Origin: Phycisphaerales bacterium
GTDB taxonomy: Bacteria; Planctomycetota; Phycisphaerae; Phycisphaerales; SM1A02
Direction of reading: 5' to 3'
Assembly (NCBI GenBank): GCA_029245245.1
Contig: JAQWPT010000034.1
Coordinates: 174,756 to 238,755, forward strand
Length of the DNA stretch: 64,000 nucleotides
Below the pieces are notes generated by a model that had not been told where the DNA came from, searched no databases, and saw only the letters and a program-made list of their open reading frames with translations. The stretch's first letter is position 1. The number at the start of each line of letters is the position of its first letter. A program made the position numbers and the translations under genes. This document shows positions 40,904-49,239 of this stretch, piece after piece.

Positions 40904-42058
40904 ATGCTTCGACCCGGCCAAGCCCTGATGCTCATCCTCGCCAGCCTCCTGGCCATCGGAGTCGTGGCCGTGCATTCCGCGGGGGTTGATCTGGGCTCAC
41001 CCCGATCCTACGAGTTCCTCGAACTGCTCACGGCACGCACCACCATGCTGGCACTCCTTGCCGGCTTCGTCGCCTGGGCCGCATCCCGCCTTCCCATTCA
41101 ATCGCTGGCCGACCAGGTCACTGGACGCCGTGTCGCCGCCATCATGCTGGTGCTCTCCATCGCCCTGCTCGCCCTGGTTCATGTCCCCGGCATCGGGCGA
41201 GAGGTCAACGGGGCAAGGCGATGGTTGACCATCGGGCCCATCGGATTCCAGCCGAGCGAGGTTGCCAAGTGGAGCCTGGTGATCATCATCGCCTGGTACG
41301 CCTCCACGAATGCCATGGTTCTGCACCGCTTTCGTCGCGGCTTCCTTCCCGGGATGGGCCTCGCCGTACTCCTGGTCCTGCCGGTAGTCACCGAGGACCT
41401 GGGCACCGCGGTCCTGATGCTCATCGTCGCCCTCAGCCTGCTGGTCGCCACCGGCTGCAGGCTGCTGCACGCGGCCACCCTGCTGCCCTTTGCTGCGATG
41501 GGGTTCGTCGCCGCCGTGCTGGTCAGCCCCTACCGCGTCGATCGGCTTCGGGCCTTTCTCGACCCCTACTCGGATCCGCAGGGCATCGGGTACCACATTC
41601 TCCAGTCGATGTCCGCGATCTCCGGCGGAGGACTTGCCGGACGCGGGCTTGGCAACAGCGTCCAGAAGTTCGGATACCTGCCGGAAGACACGACCGACTT
41701 CATCTTCGCCATCATCTGCGAGGAACTCGGTGTCGCCGGTGTCCTCGTGATCGTCACGCTGCTGATCGCGATGCTGGTGGTGGGACGACGAATCGCGCGC
41801 GACGCCCGATGCATTCACCAGAAGGTACTCGTCCTGGGCATCATGCTGACCTTCGGCCTGCAGGCCCTCATGAACCTGCTCGTGGTCACCGGCCTGGCTC
41901 CAACCAAGGGAATTGCACTCCCACTGCTGTCGTGGGGCGGAACGGGCTGGCTTGCCACCAGCGCCTGCCTCGGACTGGTCTGGGCCGTGGATCGCAACAC
42001 GGCTGCCGGGGAACGCGAGAACACCGAATCGCCAGCCCTGCTCACCGAGGGTCTCTGA
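40904..42058 (+). CDS. ftsW: FtsW/RodA/SpoVE-family (SEDS) peptidoglycan glycosyltransferase
   Basis: 384 residues, about 10 membrane helices. SEDS motifs: GARRWLTIGPIGFQPSEVAKWSLVI, the large loop with GYHILQSMSAISGGGLAGRGLGNSVQKFGYLPEDTTDFIFAIICEELG (its TTDF Asp matches the essential Asp of FtsW/RodA), and PTKGIALPLLSWGGTGWL near the end. It polymerises lipid II outside the inner membrane. ATG 40904 chosen, with a TTG one codon before. Directly followed by murG, the usual ftsW-murG order of dcw clusters, without ftsZ or other mur genes in view; it may serve elongation or division. Confidence 0.88.
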   Translation: MLRPGQALMLILASLLAIGVVAVHSAGVDLGSPRSYEFLELLTARTTMLALLAGFVAWAASRLPIQSLADQVTGRRVAAIMLVLSIALLALVHVPGIGREVNGARRWLTIGPIGFQPSEVAKWSLVIIIAWYASTNAMVLHRFRRGFLPGMGLAVLLVLPVVTEDLGTAVLMLIVALSLLVATGCRLLHAATLLPFAAMGFVAAVLVSPYRVDRLRAFLDPYSDPQGIGYHILQSMSAISGGGLAGRGLGNSVQKFGYLPEDTTDFIFAIICEELGVAGVLVIVTLLIAMLVVGRRIARDARCIHQKVLVLGIMLTFGLQALMNLLVVTGLAPTKGIALPLLSWGGTGWLATSACLGLVWAVDRNTAAGERENTESPALLTEGL

Positions 42059-42063
42059 ATCCC

Positions 42064-43188
42064 ATGCCCGCCGGATCGACTGCCAGTGAACCTCTTCCGT
42101 CCGTGTTGTTCGCCGGTGGAGGCAGTGGTGGGCACATCAGCCCGGGACTTGCCATCGCGGAAGCACTGCAACGCATCGATGCTCGAATCGAGTGCCTCTT
42201 CGCACCCTCCATGCGTGAGATCGATCGCTCGATGCTCCAGCAGGCGGGAGCCGAGTTCGTCCCCATGCCGGCCCGCCCCTTGATGCGATCACCCCGTGGC
42301 ATCGTGGACTGCTGGCGTGGCTACCGGGCAACAATGAACGCGACCAGAGGCCTGCTTGCTTCACGACGCATCGATCGGGTCGTGGCCCTCGGTGGATTCG
42401 TCTCCGCACCCGTGGTGAGCGAGGCCAGGCGGGCCGGACTTCCCGTCCTGCTGCTGAACCTGGATCGCGTACCAGGACGAGCCAATCGAATGGTCGCGAG
42501 AAAGGCGACCACCGTACTCAGTGCCGTGCAGACGATCCGACATGGCACCCGATGGCCGGCAGTGGGCCTTCCCATCCGACAAGCGGCGCAGGCACGAGCG
42601 ACCCCCGAGGCGGCGCGAAGTGCACTGGGACTCGATCCAGGACGTGAGACGCTGCTGATCACCGGAGCCTCCCAGGGCGCACGAACGATCAATGAACTGG
42701 TACCGCGGATCGGCGGGAATCTCGCCGGCGCGCTTGCGGCGTGGCAGGTCCTGCATCTCTGTGGCGATGAGCACCTGGTTCCCACGCTGCAGTCGCAATG
42801 GGACAAGGCCGGTTTCCCGGTACAGGTCCGTTCGTTTCTCCACGAAATGGGGCTGGCCTGGGCAGCGGCGTCGCTGTGCATCAGCCGTGCGGGTGCGAAC
42901 TCGGTCGCGGAAGCATGGGCCGGTGCCGTCCCGACGATCTTCCTCCCGTACCCCTACCACCGCGACATGCACCAGCAGCACAATGCGCAACCGATGGTGA
43001 ATACGGGTGGCGCCGTCATCGTCGAAGACCGGCGTGATGGCGAGTCGACCCGCCTGGCCCTGGAGCCACTGCTGCTCCAACTGCTGGCTTCCCATGAAGA
43101 CCGGACCAGGATGCGGGAGGCGCTGGTCCGAGAATCCCCGGGCAATGTTGCTGCCCAAGTGGCCCAGACGGTCATCCAACTCAGTTGA
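42064..43188 (+). CDS. murG: UDP-GlcNAc:lipid I N-acetylglucosaminyltransferase
   Basis: Makes lipid II from lipid I and UDP-GlcNAc at the cytoplasmic membrane face. 374 residues, normal. GT-B (GT28) motifs: FAGGGSGGHISPGLAIAEAL at the N-terminus, VVALGGFVSAPVV, LLITGASQGARTINELVP, SRAGANSVAEAWAGAVPTIFLPYPYHRDMHQQHNA for donor binding. ATG 42064 is 5 bases after the ftsW stop; the much longer upstream frame is an artefact of the ftsW gene's other frame. Confidence 0.93.
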   Translation: MPAGSTASEPLPSVLFAGGGSGGHISPGLAIAEALQRIDARIECLFAPSMREIDRSMLQQAGAEFVPMPARPLMRSPRGIVDCWRGYRATMNATRGLLASRRIDRVVALGGFVSAPVVSEARRAGLPVLLLNLDRVPGRANRMVARKATTVLSAVQTIRHGTRWPAVGLPIRQAAQARATPEAARSALGLDPGRETLLITGASQGARTINELVPRIGGNLAGALAAWQVLHLCGDEHLVPTLQSQWDKAGFPVQVRSFLHEMGLAWAAASLCISRAGANSVAEAWAGAVPTIFLPYPYHRDMHQQHNAQPMVNTGGAVIVEDRRDGESTRLALEPLLLQLLASHEDRTRMREALVRESPGNVAAQVAQTVIQLS

Positions 43189-43268
43189 CCCCCCCCAAAT
43201 CATGCAATTCCAATGGCGTCGATGCCCGTGGCGGGTAGAATTCAGGCCACGGTGGAAGGCGATACACG

Positions 43269-43739
43269 ATGACGAGCGCTCCATCCTCAACCTCGATGGC
43301 GCCCTGCGTGGTTCTGGCTCCGGCCGACCAGGCACTTGGCGATCGACTGCCCACCTGCATCGCTGAAATGGGCTGGTCCTCACGGATCGAGCACGACGCC
43401 CGCATGGCGTTGGCGGAAGCCTGCCTGGTCCGTCGCAACCTCCGGCTGCGTCACGCCTGGGACGATGAACTGGTTCCGCTGCCCGGCCTCCTGCTGGTGA
43501 ACCCCGATGACATGGAGCACCTCGAAGCGCTCCGCGCCGCAGTGCATGAACATGTCCCCGACCTTCCACTCTGGCGATGGGATGGCGAGGCGATTGTCCC
43601 GCTTGATGCGATACGGGAAGATCCGGAACCGACTTCGGAACCCCCGATCCCCGCCTCGCTCCCGTTTCGCCCCGAACCCCTGACCCACGATGAAGTGTCG
43701 ATGCTTCTCCATGGGCGACGGGATCCGGACACGCCATGA
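43269..43739 (+). CDS. Hypothetical protein, 156 residues, coupled to a diguanylate cyclase
   Basis: Not recognised. N-terminal CVVLAPADQALGDRLPTCIAEMGW, then ALAEACLVRRNLRL and VNPDDMEHLEALRAAVHEHVPDLPLWRWDGEAI. The pattern recalls a degenerate receiver-like alpha/beta domain (LLLVNPDD), but the Asp/Lys set is not convincing. Ends in a Pro-rich tail. Its stop overlaps the diguanylate cyclase start as ATGA, so it probably works with it. Confidence 0.6.
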   Translation: MTSAPSSTSMAPCVVLAPADQALGDRLPTCIAEMGWSSRIEHDARMALAEACLVRRNLRLRHAWDDELVPLPGLLLVNPDDMEHLEALRAAVHEHVPDLPLWRWDGEAIVPLDAIREDPEPTSEPPIPASLPFRPEPLTHDEVSMLLHGRRDPDTP

Positions 43740-45043
43740 GCACGGCACCATCATCCCGCGCAGCCCGGCGGCGAATCCTCGCCGTCGGCCCCGTCGACTT
43801 CGGAAGCGACGTGCAGATCGAAACCACCCGGGCAGAGTCGATCTTCCAGGCGCTGGGCGCCATCGCCATCTGCCCCGCCGGCAAACCGATCGAGGCCGTC
43901 TTCATCTCGCCCGAACACGAAGACATCGCCGACCTGGTGCATTCCGCCGATGCGATTCGTCGCCTCGACGCCACCATCCAGATCGTGCTCGTACGCAGCG
44001 AAACCGTGCCGCCTTCGATCGCCGGCCACTTCGACCAGCAGATGGCTCCACCGGTCAGTGACGCGAACGTGAACCAACTGCTCGACGCACCACCCGCTCC
44101 GACACCATCCGCCGCTCCGACACCCGAAGCCGTATCCGTGGACACGAGTTCCTCGACTCCGGTCGAGGCGGCACCAGTGCACAGCACCCCCACCTCCGGC
44201 CCGCGAAGCATCGAAGCACTGGGCGACACCGATCTCGTTGAGTCCATGCTGCACGATGCCCGTGGTGTCCGCCCCCTCGCCCTCCAACTGGTGACGCAGC
44301 AGACCGGCTGGGCCAATGTCCGCATTGAACCGGACGACGCCGCCGTCGGCGTTCCCATCCAGTTCGGTGGCCGGAGTTTCGGTCGGCTGCACGCCCAGGA
44401 CGCCACGCAGGAATCCCTCCGCCCCTGGGCCCACTGGATCGCACGGTGGCTGGCCCTGGATGAAGCCCAGCGTGAACTGCGGGAGATGGCGTTCCGTGAT
44501 GAACTGACCTCGGCCTGGAATCGTCGGTACCTCAAGGACTTTCTCGCCGATGCGATCGCAGAGGCGCGTCGCATCCGCCGCCAGTTGACGGTGATGGTCT
44601 TCGACATCGATGACTTCAAGAGCTACAACGATCGATTCGGGCATGCTGCCGGCGACACGATTCTTCGTGAGACCGTCCAACTGCTGGGATCGACCATCCG
44701 AGATGGTGACCGGGTCTGCCGGATCGGCGGCGACGAGTTCGCCGTGATCTTCGCCGACATGCAGGCTCCTCGGAATCCCGGATCCGCCCACCCGGAATCC
44801 GTCGAGACCATCGCACGCCGATTCCAGGAACAGATCTGTGCCATGCGGTTCCCGGAACTGGGACTCGACGCACCAGGCACGCTCAGCATCTCCGGCGGGC
44901 TCGCCTCGTTCCCATGGGACGGGCAGGAAGGTGATGAACTGCTGCACATCGCCGACCAACGTGCCCTGGAGTCCAAGCGTCGCGGCAAGAACTGCCTGAC
45001 CATCGGACCCGGCGCCCGCACGCAGTGGCCTGAGCACGAGTAA
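43736..45043 (+). CDS. GGDEF-domain diguanylate cyclase
   Basis: 435 residues. Region 1-120 is a receiver-like domain without phosphorylation site (ILAVGPVDFGSDVQI, VFISPEHEDIADL), followed by a Pro/Ala/Thr linker (about 120-155), a short GAF-like segment, and a GGDEF domain from about 255: DELTSAWNRRYLKDFL, VFDIDDFKSYNDRFGHAAGD, then the intact GGDEF at 331-335 and an inhibitory I-site RDGD at 322-325, exactly five residues upstream. It should make c-di-GMP with feedback control. No EAL domain. Cotranscribed with the 156-residue gene and close to the phosphoesterase (9-base gap). Confidence 0.9.
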   Translation: MSTAPSSRAARRRILAVGPVDFGSDVQIETTRAESIFQALGAIAICPAGKPIEAVFISPEHEDIADLVHSADAIRRLDATIQIVLVRSETVPPSIAGHFDQQMAPPVSDANVNQLLDAPPAPTPSAAPTPEAVSVDTSSSTPVEAAPVHSTPTSGPRSIEALGDTDLVESMLHDARGVRPLALQLVTQQTGWANVRIEPDDAAVGVPIQFGGRSFGRLHAQDATQESLRPWAHWIARWLALDEAQRELREMAFRDELTSAWNRRYLKDFLADAIAEARRIRRQLTVMVFDIDDFKSYNDRFGHAAGDTILRETVQLLGSTIRDGDRVCRIGGDEFAVIFADMQAPRNPGSAHPESVETIARRFQEQICAMRFPELGLDAPGTLSISGGLASFPWDGQEGDELLHIADQRALESKRRGKNCLTIGPGARTQWPEHE

Positions 45044-45052
45044 CCTGCGGCG

Positions 45053-45865
45053 GTGCGCACCCCGTCCATTCTCATTCTGTCCGACCTGCACATGGGCTGT
45101 CGACCGGGCCGAACGCCGACGGCCGCCATGCTGCGCCCGCTCTGGCAGGGCGTCGACCAGCTGATTCTCAATGGCGACACGGCGGAACTGCACGAAGCGC
45201 GGTGCGTGGAGGAAGCGGAGATGCAGTCTCGTGCCCTCGTGGATGCCTGCACCGAGGACGGCGTCGCGGTCTGCGCCATCGCAGGCAATCACGATCCATT
45301 CATCAGCCGACTGGCACGCCTGTCGCTCCGCAATGACCGCGTCCTGGTCACCCATGGGCACACCATCCACCGTGTCGAACCCCGCCCCCTCGTGCAGGGC
45401 CAGGTCCTGGAGCCCGGGGACGAATCCTCGATGTGCACCACGCATCGACTCGACCGCGAAACCCTTGACGCGGCGCTGCAACGGGCTCGATCGCTCCAGC
45501 CTCCACCGGAGGAGTTCGACACTCCCCAGACCTTCATGGGATCGATCGGCTACGGCCTGTCACGTCCCATGGTGCTGGTGAAGATCATGAAGTACTGGCG
45601 CAACTTCCCGCGATGGAGCATTCAATACGCGGAACGGGTGCAGCCGCAGGCCCGGGTCGTCGTCATCGGTCACTCCCATCGCCAGGGACTCTGGTCAGCG
45701 GGATCGAGGCTGGTGGTCAACACCGGCAGTCCGACCTGGCCCGGTCGCCCGTGGGCGGTGCGCATCACCGGCAACGAGTTGAGCGTCCATCGCATCCTGC
45801 GCAGCGCCTCGGAGTGGCGACTGGCATCGAATCCCGTTCGCACGGTCGATCTGGGATCAGGCTGA
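45053..45865 (+). CDS. Calcineurin-like metallophosphoesterase
   Basis: 270 residues, GTG start at 45053, 9 bases after the GGDEF gene. Motif set: LILSDLHMG (D-x-H), LILNGDTAEL (GD), AIAGNHDPF (GNHD), LVTHGHTIHR (H-x-H), and VVVIGHSHRQG (GHSH), which bind two metal ions. A middle insert (TFMGSIGYGLSRPMVLVKIMKYWRN) looks membrane-contacting, as in UDP-2,3-diacylglucosamine hydrolase-like enzymes. The substrate is not clear. It converges on the HMG-CoA lyase gene (9-base overlap). Confidence 0.85.
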   Translation: MRTPSILILSDLHMGCRPGRTPTAAMLRPLWQGVDQLILNGDTAELHEARCVEEAEMQSRALVDACTEDGVAVCAIAGNHDPFISRLARLSLRNDRVLVTHGHTIHRVEPRPLVQGQVLEPGDESSMCTTHRLDRETLDAALQRARSLQPPPEEFDTPQTFMGSIGYGLSRPMVLVKIMKYWRNFPRWSIQYAERVQPQARVVVIGHSHRQGLWSAGSRLVVNTGSPTWPGRPWAVRITGNELSVHRILRSASEWRLASNPVRTVDLGSG

Positions 45866-46750
45866 ACACGAGCCGCCGCGGCAGGACAAGGATCGGCCGA
45901 TCGCGGATTCGATCGTGGCACTGGCCTGCATGATTCCATCCAGATCGACGTTCGTCTCCACTCCGATGGCCCGGCACATGCCCACGAGGTCCTCCGTGGC
46001 CAGGTTGCCCGAAGCACCCGGCGCGTAGGGACACCCACCGAGACCACCGCAGGATGCATCGAAGCGCCGCACGCCGCACTGCATCGCATGCAGGCAGCAG
46101 GCCAGGGCACCCCGGCCCGTGTCGTGCAGGTGCAGGCTGAGTTGCGATGGCTCGACGATCGATGCACAGGCCGCCAGCAGGCGATCGATGTCCTCGACCA
46201 CCGCAACTCCGATGGTGTCGCCAAGGTCAAGTTCGTCGATGCCCAGATCCAGCAGGGCCGCCGACACGTTCCGAACCGCCTTCGGATCGACGGGCCCTTC
46301 GTACGGACAGGCCACCGCGCAACTGACATAGCCACGTACCCCGACCCCGGCTGCTCGTGCCGCCTCCACCACCGGTGCGAACCGCTCGAGGCTCTCGGCG
46401 ATGGTGCAGTTGGTGTTGCGCTGCGCAAACGTCTCACTGGCCGTGGTGAACACCGCGATCCTGTCCACTCCAGCCGCCCGGGCGCGTTCCCATCCCTGCA
46501 TGTTGGGAACGAGGGCGGAATAAGTCACCCCATCGACCCGCTCGATGCCCGCAAACACCTCGGCGGCATCCGCCAGTTGCGGCACCCACTGTGGATTCAC
46601 GAATGAACTGACTTCCACCTCGGCCACGCCACTGCGAGCAAGGCGGTTGACCAGATCGATCTTGGCTTCGACCGAAAGCGTGGTCTGTTCGTTCTGCAGA
46701 CCGTCACGCGGGCCGACGTCCGTGATGCGAATCGAGGATGGAAGTGACAT
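45857..46750 (-). CDS. mvaB: Hydroxymethylglutaryl-CoA lyase
   Basis: Splits HMG-CoA into acetoacetate and acetyl-CoA, the end of leucine breakdown. 297 residues. DVGPRDGLQNE (metal Asp and catalytic Arg), EVSSFVNPQWVPQLAD, LVPNMQGWERA, YVSCAVACPYEGPV, LSLHLHDTGRGALA (metal His pair), and the catalytic loop FDASCGGLGGCPYAPGASGNLATED. No 3-methylglutaconyl-CoA genes are beside it. It is last in a four-gene minus-strand run (C26 peptidase, ygfZ, small membrane protein, this gene). Confidence 0.93.
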   Translation of the reverse strand: MSLPSSIRITDVGPRDGLQNEQTTLSVEAKIDLVNRLARSGVAEVEVSSFVNPQWVPQLADAAEVFAGIERVDGVTYSALVPNMQGWERARAAGVDRIAVFTTASETFAQRNTNCTIAESLERFAPVVEAARAAGVGVRGYVSCAVACPYEGPVDPKAVRNVSAALLDLGIDELDLGDTIGVAVVEDIDRLLAACASIVEPSQLSLHLHDTGRGALACCLHAMQCGVRRFDASCGGLGGCPYAPGASGNLATEDLVGMCRAIGVETNVDLDGIMQASATIESAIGRSLSCRGGSCSA

Positions 46751-46786
46751 GCCTGAATGGTACGAGGATGATCCCGACCGGAGAAG

Positions 46787-46951
46787 TCAGGAGTCCTTGC
46801 CATTTCTGGCCGACTTGACGATGAGAACAACCAGGCCCAGCACCATCAAGATGGTGATGAGCAGTCCAAATCCAAGCAGGAGCAGTTCCGAGGACGTGAT
46901 GGCTCCCAGGTCTCCGTCCTTGAGAGAGGGCATGCTGGCTGAAGACACCAT
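46787..46951 (-). CDS. Small single-helix membrane protein, 54 residues
   Basis: ATG 46951 overlaps the ygfZ stop as TGATG, a strong sign of coupled translation. The frame gives MVSSASMPSLKDGDL, a 25-residue hydrophobic helix (LLLLGFGLLITILMVLGLVV) and a basic end KSARNGKDS: a typical one-pass mini-protein with the C-terminus inside. It ends 36 bases before mvaB. The codon use fits. Role unknown. Confidence 0.6.
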   Translation of the reverse strand: MVSSASMPSLKDGDLGAITSSELLLLGFGLLITILMVLGLVVLIVKSARNGKDS

Positions 46952-48132
46952 CACGAATCCGCCTCGGAACCGAGAAAATCGAGCGTTGCCGTGACCGCCG
47001 GCCCCCCCGCCCCCTCATCGTGCACGCGAACACTGGTCCCGGGTTCCGACACGGTGGTCCTGAGCATGGCGAATGCGATCGAGGCGGACCCGAGCATGGG
47101 CGAGAGGCAACTGGAAGTCACCACGCCGATGGGCTGCCCAAGGTCGCCCTCACCCTCGGGAAACACCTGGCTGCCCGCCACGGGAAGGGTGTCGGAGGAC
47201 ATCTTCAATCCTCGAAGGACCTGTTTTGGTTTCCCCAGGTGCTCAAGCCGGGCGACGATCTCCTGGCCCGGATAGCACCCCTTGGTGAAACTCACCCGGG
47301 TCGAGATCAACGACGTTTCGTGCGGAAGCGTACCGGGGCCGAAATCGATGTTGCACATCGGAGTTCCACCTTCGATTCTCGCCATGTTGTAGGCGAACCA
47401 GCCGGTGGTCATGCAGTCCAGCGCCGACCAGACCTCGGCCGCATCGACGGTTCGCACGAACAGGTCGTACCCGGGAACCCCGAGCCGATCGTGCCGCAGC
47501 ACATGCACGGTGTGATCGGCGATGGTCACGGTATTCGCCTGGAGCGGCTCCAGATCGCCGTACCCGTCTCCGGCATCCGGCCCGTGCAGTTCGATGCGAT
47601 GCCACTGGTCGCTCTCGTCCTTGACGCGCACGTCTTCCGTGAAGATGAACCCGTCGAGCGTCTTCGCAGTCCCTGCCGCCTGATGCACATCGACATCCAC
47701 GAGCAGGCCGTCACCAATGTCGAGCACCTTCAGATCCGCCTGCAGTCGGCCGGTGCGATCGACCAGGAAGGCCAGTGCACCCCGGCCGGGCACGAGGTCC
47801 ACCAGTTTCTGGGACAGCATGCGATCCAGGAAATCCCTGGCATCCTCGCCCTCGACCCGGATCGTGCCTCGCATCGCGGCATCGAAACGGGCACGGTCAC
47901 GCCGGACATGGGCGTACTCCACCTCGACGGAGCCGAGCGTGGAGAGAATCTCGCAGGACACGTCGCCCTGTTCATCGGGCGGCCCCCAGGGGATGAACTC
48001 CGCCGCGCCCTCGCCACCGGGATGCCCGGTCGCGGCTCCGGGCCGATGCGCATCGGCATCGGGCGAACGGTCCTGGTTGCGCGTCGCGGCTTCGTGCTCG
48101 AGCAGTAATTTCAATGGTGTGTCATGCAGCAT
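46951..48132 (-). CDS. ygfZ: YgfZ/GcvT-family folate-binding protein (iron-sulfur cluster repair)
   Basis: 393 residues. The decisive signature is FTKGCYPGQEIVARLEHLGKPKQVLRGL, containing the family's KGCYxGQE with its single reactive Cys. ARDFLDRMLSQKLVDLVPGRGALAFLVDRTGRLQADLKV is the GcvT-like N-terminal fold. YgfZ proteins bind tetrahydrofolate and support Fe-S enzymes such as MiaB; a miaB gene is in the window but not adjacent. The first 40 residues are a nonconserved extension, so the start could lie a little later. Stop overlaps the small membrane protein start. Confidence 0.88.
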   Translation of the reverse strand: MLHDTPLKLLLEHEAATRNQDRSPDADAHRPGAATGHPGGEGAAEFIPWGPPDEQGDVSCEILSTLGSVEVEYAHVRRDRARFDAAMRGTIRVEGEDARDFLDRMLSQKLVDLVPGRGALAFLVDRTGRLQADLKVLDIGDGLLVDVDVHQAAGTAKTLDGFIFTEDVRVKDESDQWHRIELHGPDAGDGYGDLEPLQANTVTIADHTVHVLRHDRLGVPGYDLFVRTVDAAEVWSALDCMTTGWFAYNMARIEGGTPMCNIDFGPGTLPHETSLISTRVSFTKGCYPGQEIVARLEHLGKPKQVLRGLKMSSDTLPVAGSQVFPEGEGDLGQPIGVVTSSCLSPMLGSASIAFAMLRTTVSEPGTSVRVHDEGAGGPAVTATLDFLGSEADS

Positions 48133-48165
48133 GGGGTGCCTTGCGGAATCACACCATGGTACCCG

Positions 48166-48837
48166 TCAACCATTCCCGCCACGGGCCTGGTCGACGAGGC
48201 GATGAAAGAGGCCCATTCCCATCTGCCGATCGTCAGTCCGTTCGGGATGCCACTGCACTCCCAGGTACATCGGACGTTGTGTGCTGGCGATGGCCTCGAT
48301 GACACCATCCCCGGCCCGGGCCACGACCTCCAGTGAGCCGGGATCCGTCATGGCCTGGCGATGGCGGCTCCAGACCAACCCACTGCCAAGGGGGCCTTCC
48401 ACGGAGTGCGTACGACCGTCGGCGTGATCCGCCGCGGTGGCGAGGGTGTCGGGCAGGTGCTGGTCGAGATGCCCGCCGGCGTGCAATCCCATCAACTGCA
48501 TGCCGAGGCAGACGCCGAGCACGGGCAGATCAGGTCGATTCGCCACGGCCTCCAGCAGGGCCAGTTCAAACTCCTGGCGGCCGGCATCGATGCGGCATGC
48601 CTTGGGATGCGTCGGAACACCGAAGGACTCCATGATCGGATCATCCCCACCAGTCAGGACCAGCCCGTCAAGGTGCTGGATGATCGCCGGGACATCCTGC
48701 AGGCAGCCCGAGAGCACCACCGGAAGGCCACCGGATGCCCGGACCGCGTCCAGGTAGGTGGACCGGACCTCGACCCGCTCAAGTGGGCGGTCCGGGGTGA
48801 TCCCGATCAGAGGAAAGGAGGGTGGAGGGGTGTCCAT
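48166..48837 (-). CDS. Class I glutamine amidotransferase-like peptidase C26
   Basis: 223 residues, the gamma-glutamyl-gamma-aminobutyrate hydrolase (PuuD)-type family. PLIGITPD at the start, LVLTGGDDPIMES, the nucleophile elbow VLGVCLGMQLMGLHAGG with the catalytic Cys, and the His-Glu pair in GVQWHPERTDD. The substrate is likely a gamma-glutamyl compound. First gene of the minus-strand operon, divergent from rpsR with a 152-base shared region. Confidence 0.85.
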   Translation of the reverse strand: MDTPPPSFPLIGITPDRPLERVEVRSTYLDAVRASGGLPVVLSGCLQDVPAIIQHLDGLVLTGGDDPIMESFGVPTHPKACRIDAGRQEFELALLEAVANRPDLPVLGVCLGMQLMGLHAGGHLDQHLPDTLATAADHADGRTHSVEGPLGSGLVWSRHRQAMTDPGSLEVVARAGDGVIEAIASTQRPMYLGVQWHPERTDDRQMGMGLFHRLVDQARGGNG

Positions 48838-48889
48838 GCCAATGCATCATCGGCGATCGGGCGGAAAAACCTGCCGATTGCCCGCCTGG

Positions 48890-48917
48890 TTGTTCCGTGG
48901 TGGGGATCAGGTACACT
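48890..48917 (+). promoter_or_regulatory. Possible rpsR promoter
   Basis: TTGTTC at 48890-48895 and TACACT at 48912-48917, 16 bases apart. It would give a leader of about 66 bases that includes a C/G-rich tract (cccccccgccccgg) able to fold before the ribosome site. Confidence 0.4.
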
Positions 48918-48989
48918 GTTCCGTTCGTCGCCCCCCCGCCCCGGAGGGGCTGCCGGTTCCCGGTGTCCACGACGCAAGGAGTACCAAGC

Positions 48990-49220
48990 GTGATCGGTCG
49001 CAAACCACAACGTTCGAACTTTCTGAAGCGCGGAGTCAAGGACTGCGTCTGGGTCGACTACAAGCAGGTCGACGAGCTGCGGCGTCTCATGACTCCCAAC
49101 GGCAAGATCTACTCGCGAAAGCGACTTGGCACATCGGCCAACGAGCAGCGCAAGGTCGCCCAGGCGATCAAGCGGGCACGGTCGATGGCCCTCCTGCCCT
49201 ACACCAGCGGCACGCTTTGA
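48990..49220 (+). CDS. rpsR: 30S ribosomal protein S18
   Basis: 76 residues, standard size. GTG start at 48990 set by a perfect AAGGAG at 48976-48981, 8 bases before it. Signatures of bS18: KDCVWVDYKQVDELRRLMTPNGKI, SRKRLGTSANEQRKVAQAIKRARSMALLPYT. It is alone: rpsF, ssb and rplI, its usual operon partners, are not beside it, and it converges on a TPR gene. Confidence 0.95.
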   Translation: MIGRKPQRSNFLKRGVKDCVWVDYKQVDELRRLMTPNGKIYSRKRLGTSANEQRKVAQAIKRARSMALLPYTSGTL

Positions 49221-49222
49221 TC

Positions 49223-49239
49223 TGAAGAAATCTTCTTCA
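49223..49239. terminator. Short hairpin between rpsR and the TPR gene
   Basis: tgaagaa-atc-ttcttca: seven perfect pairs, 3-base loop, between the convergent stops. AT-rich and short, so a weak terminator at best. Confidence 0.35.

Noticed and set aside
41221..42063. Long upstream frame of murG
   Set aside because: Lies wholly inside ftsW in another frame, and the MurG family N-terminus begins at 42064.
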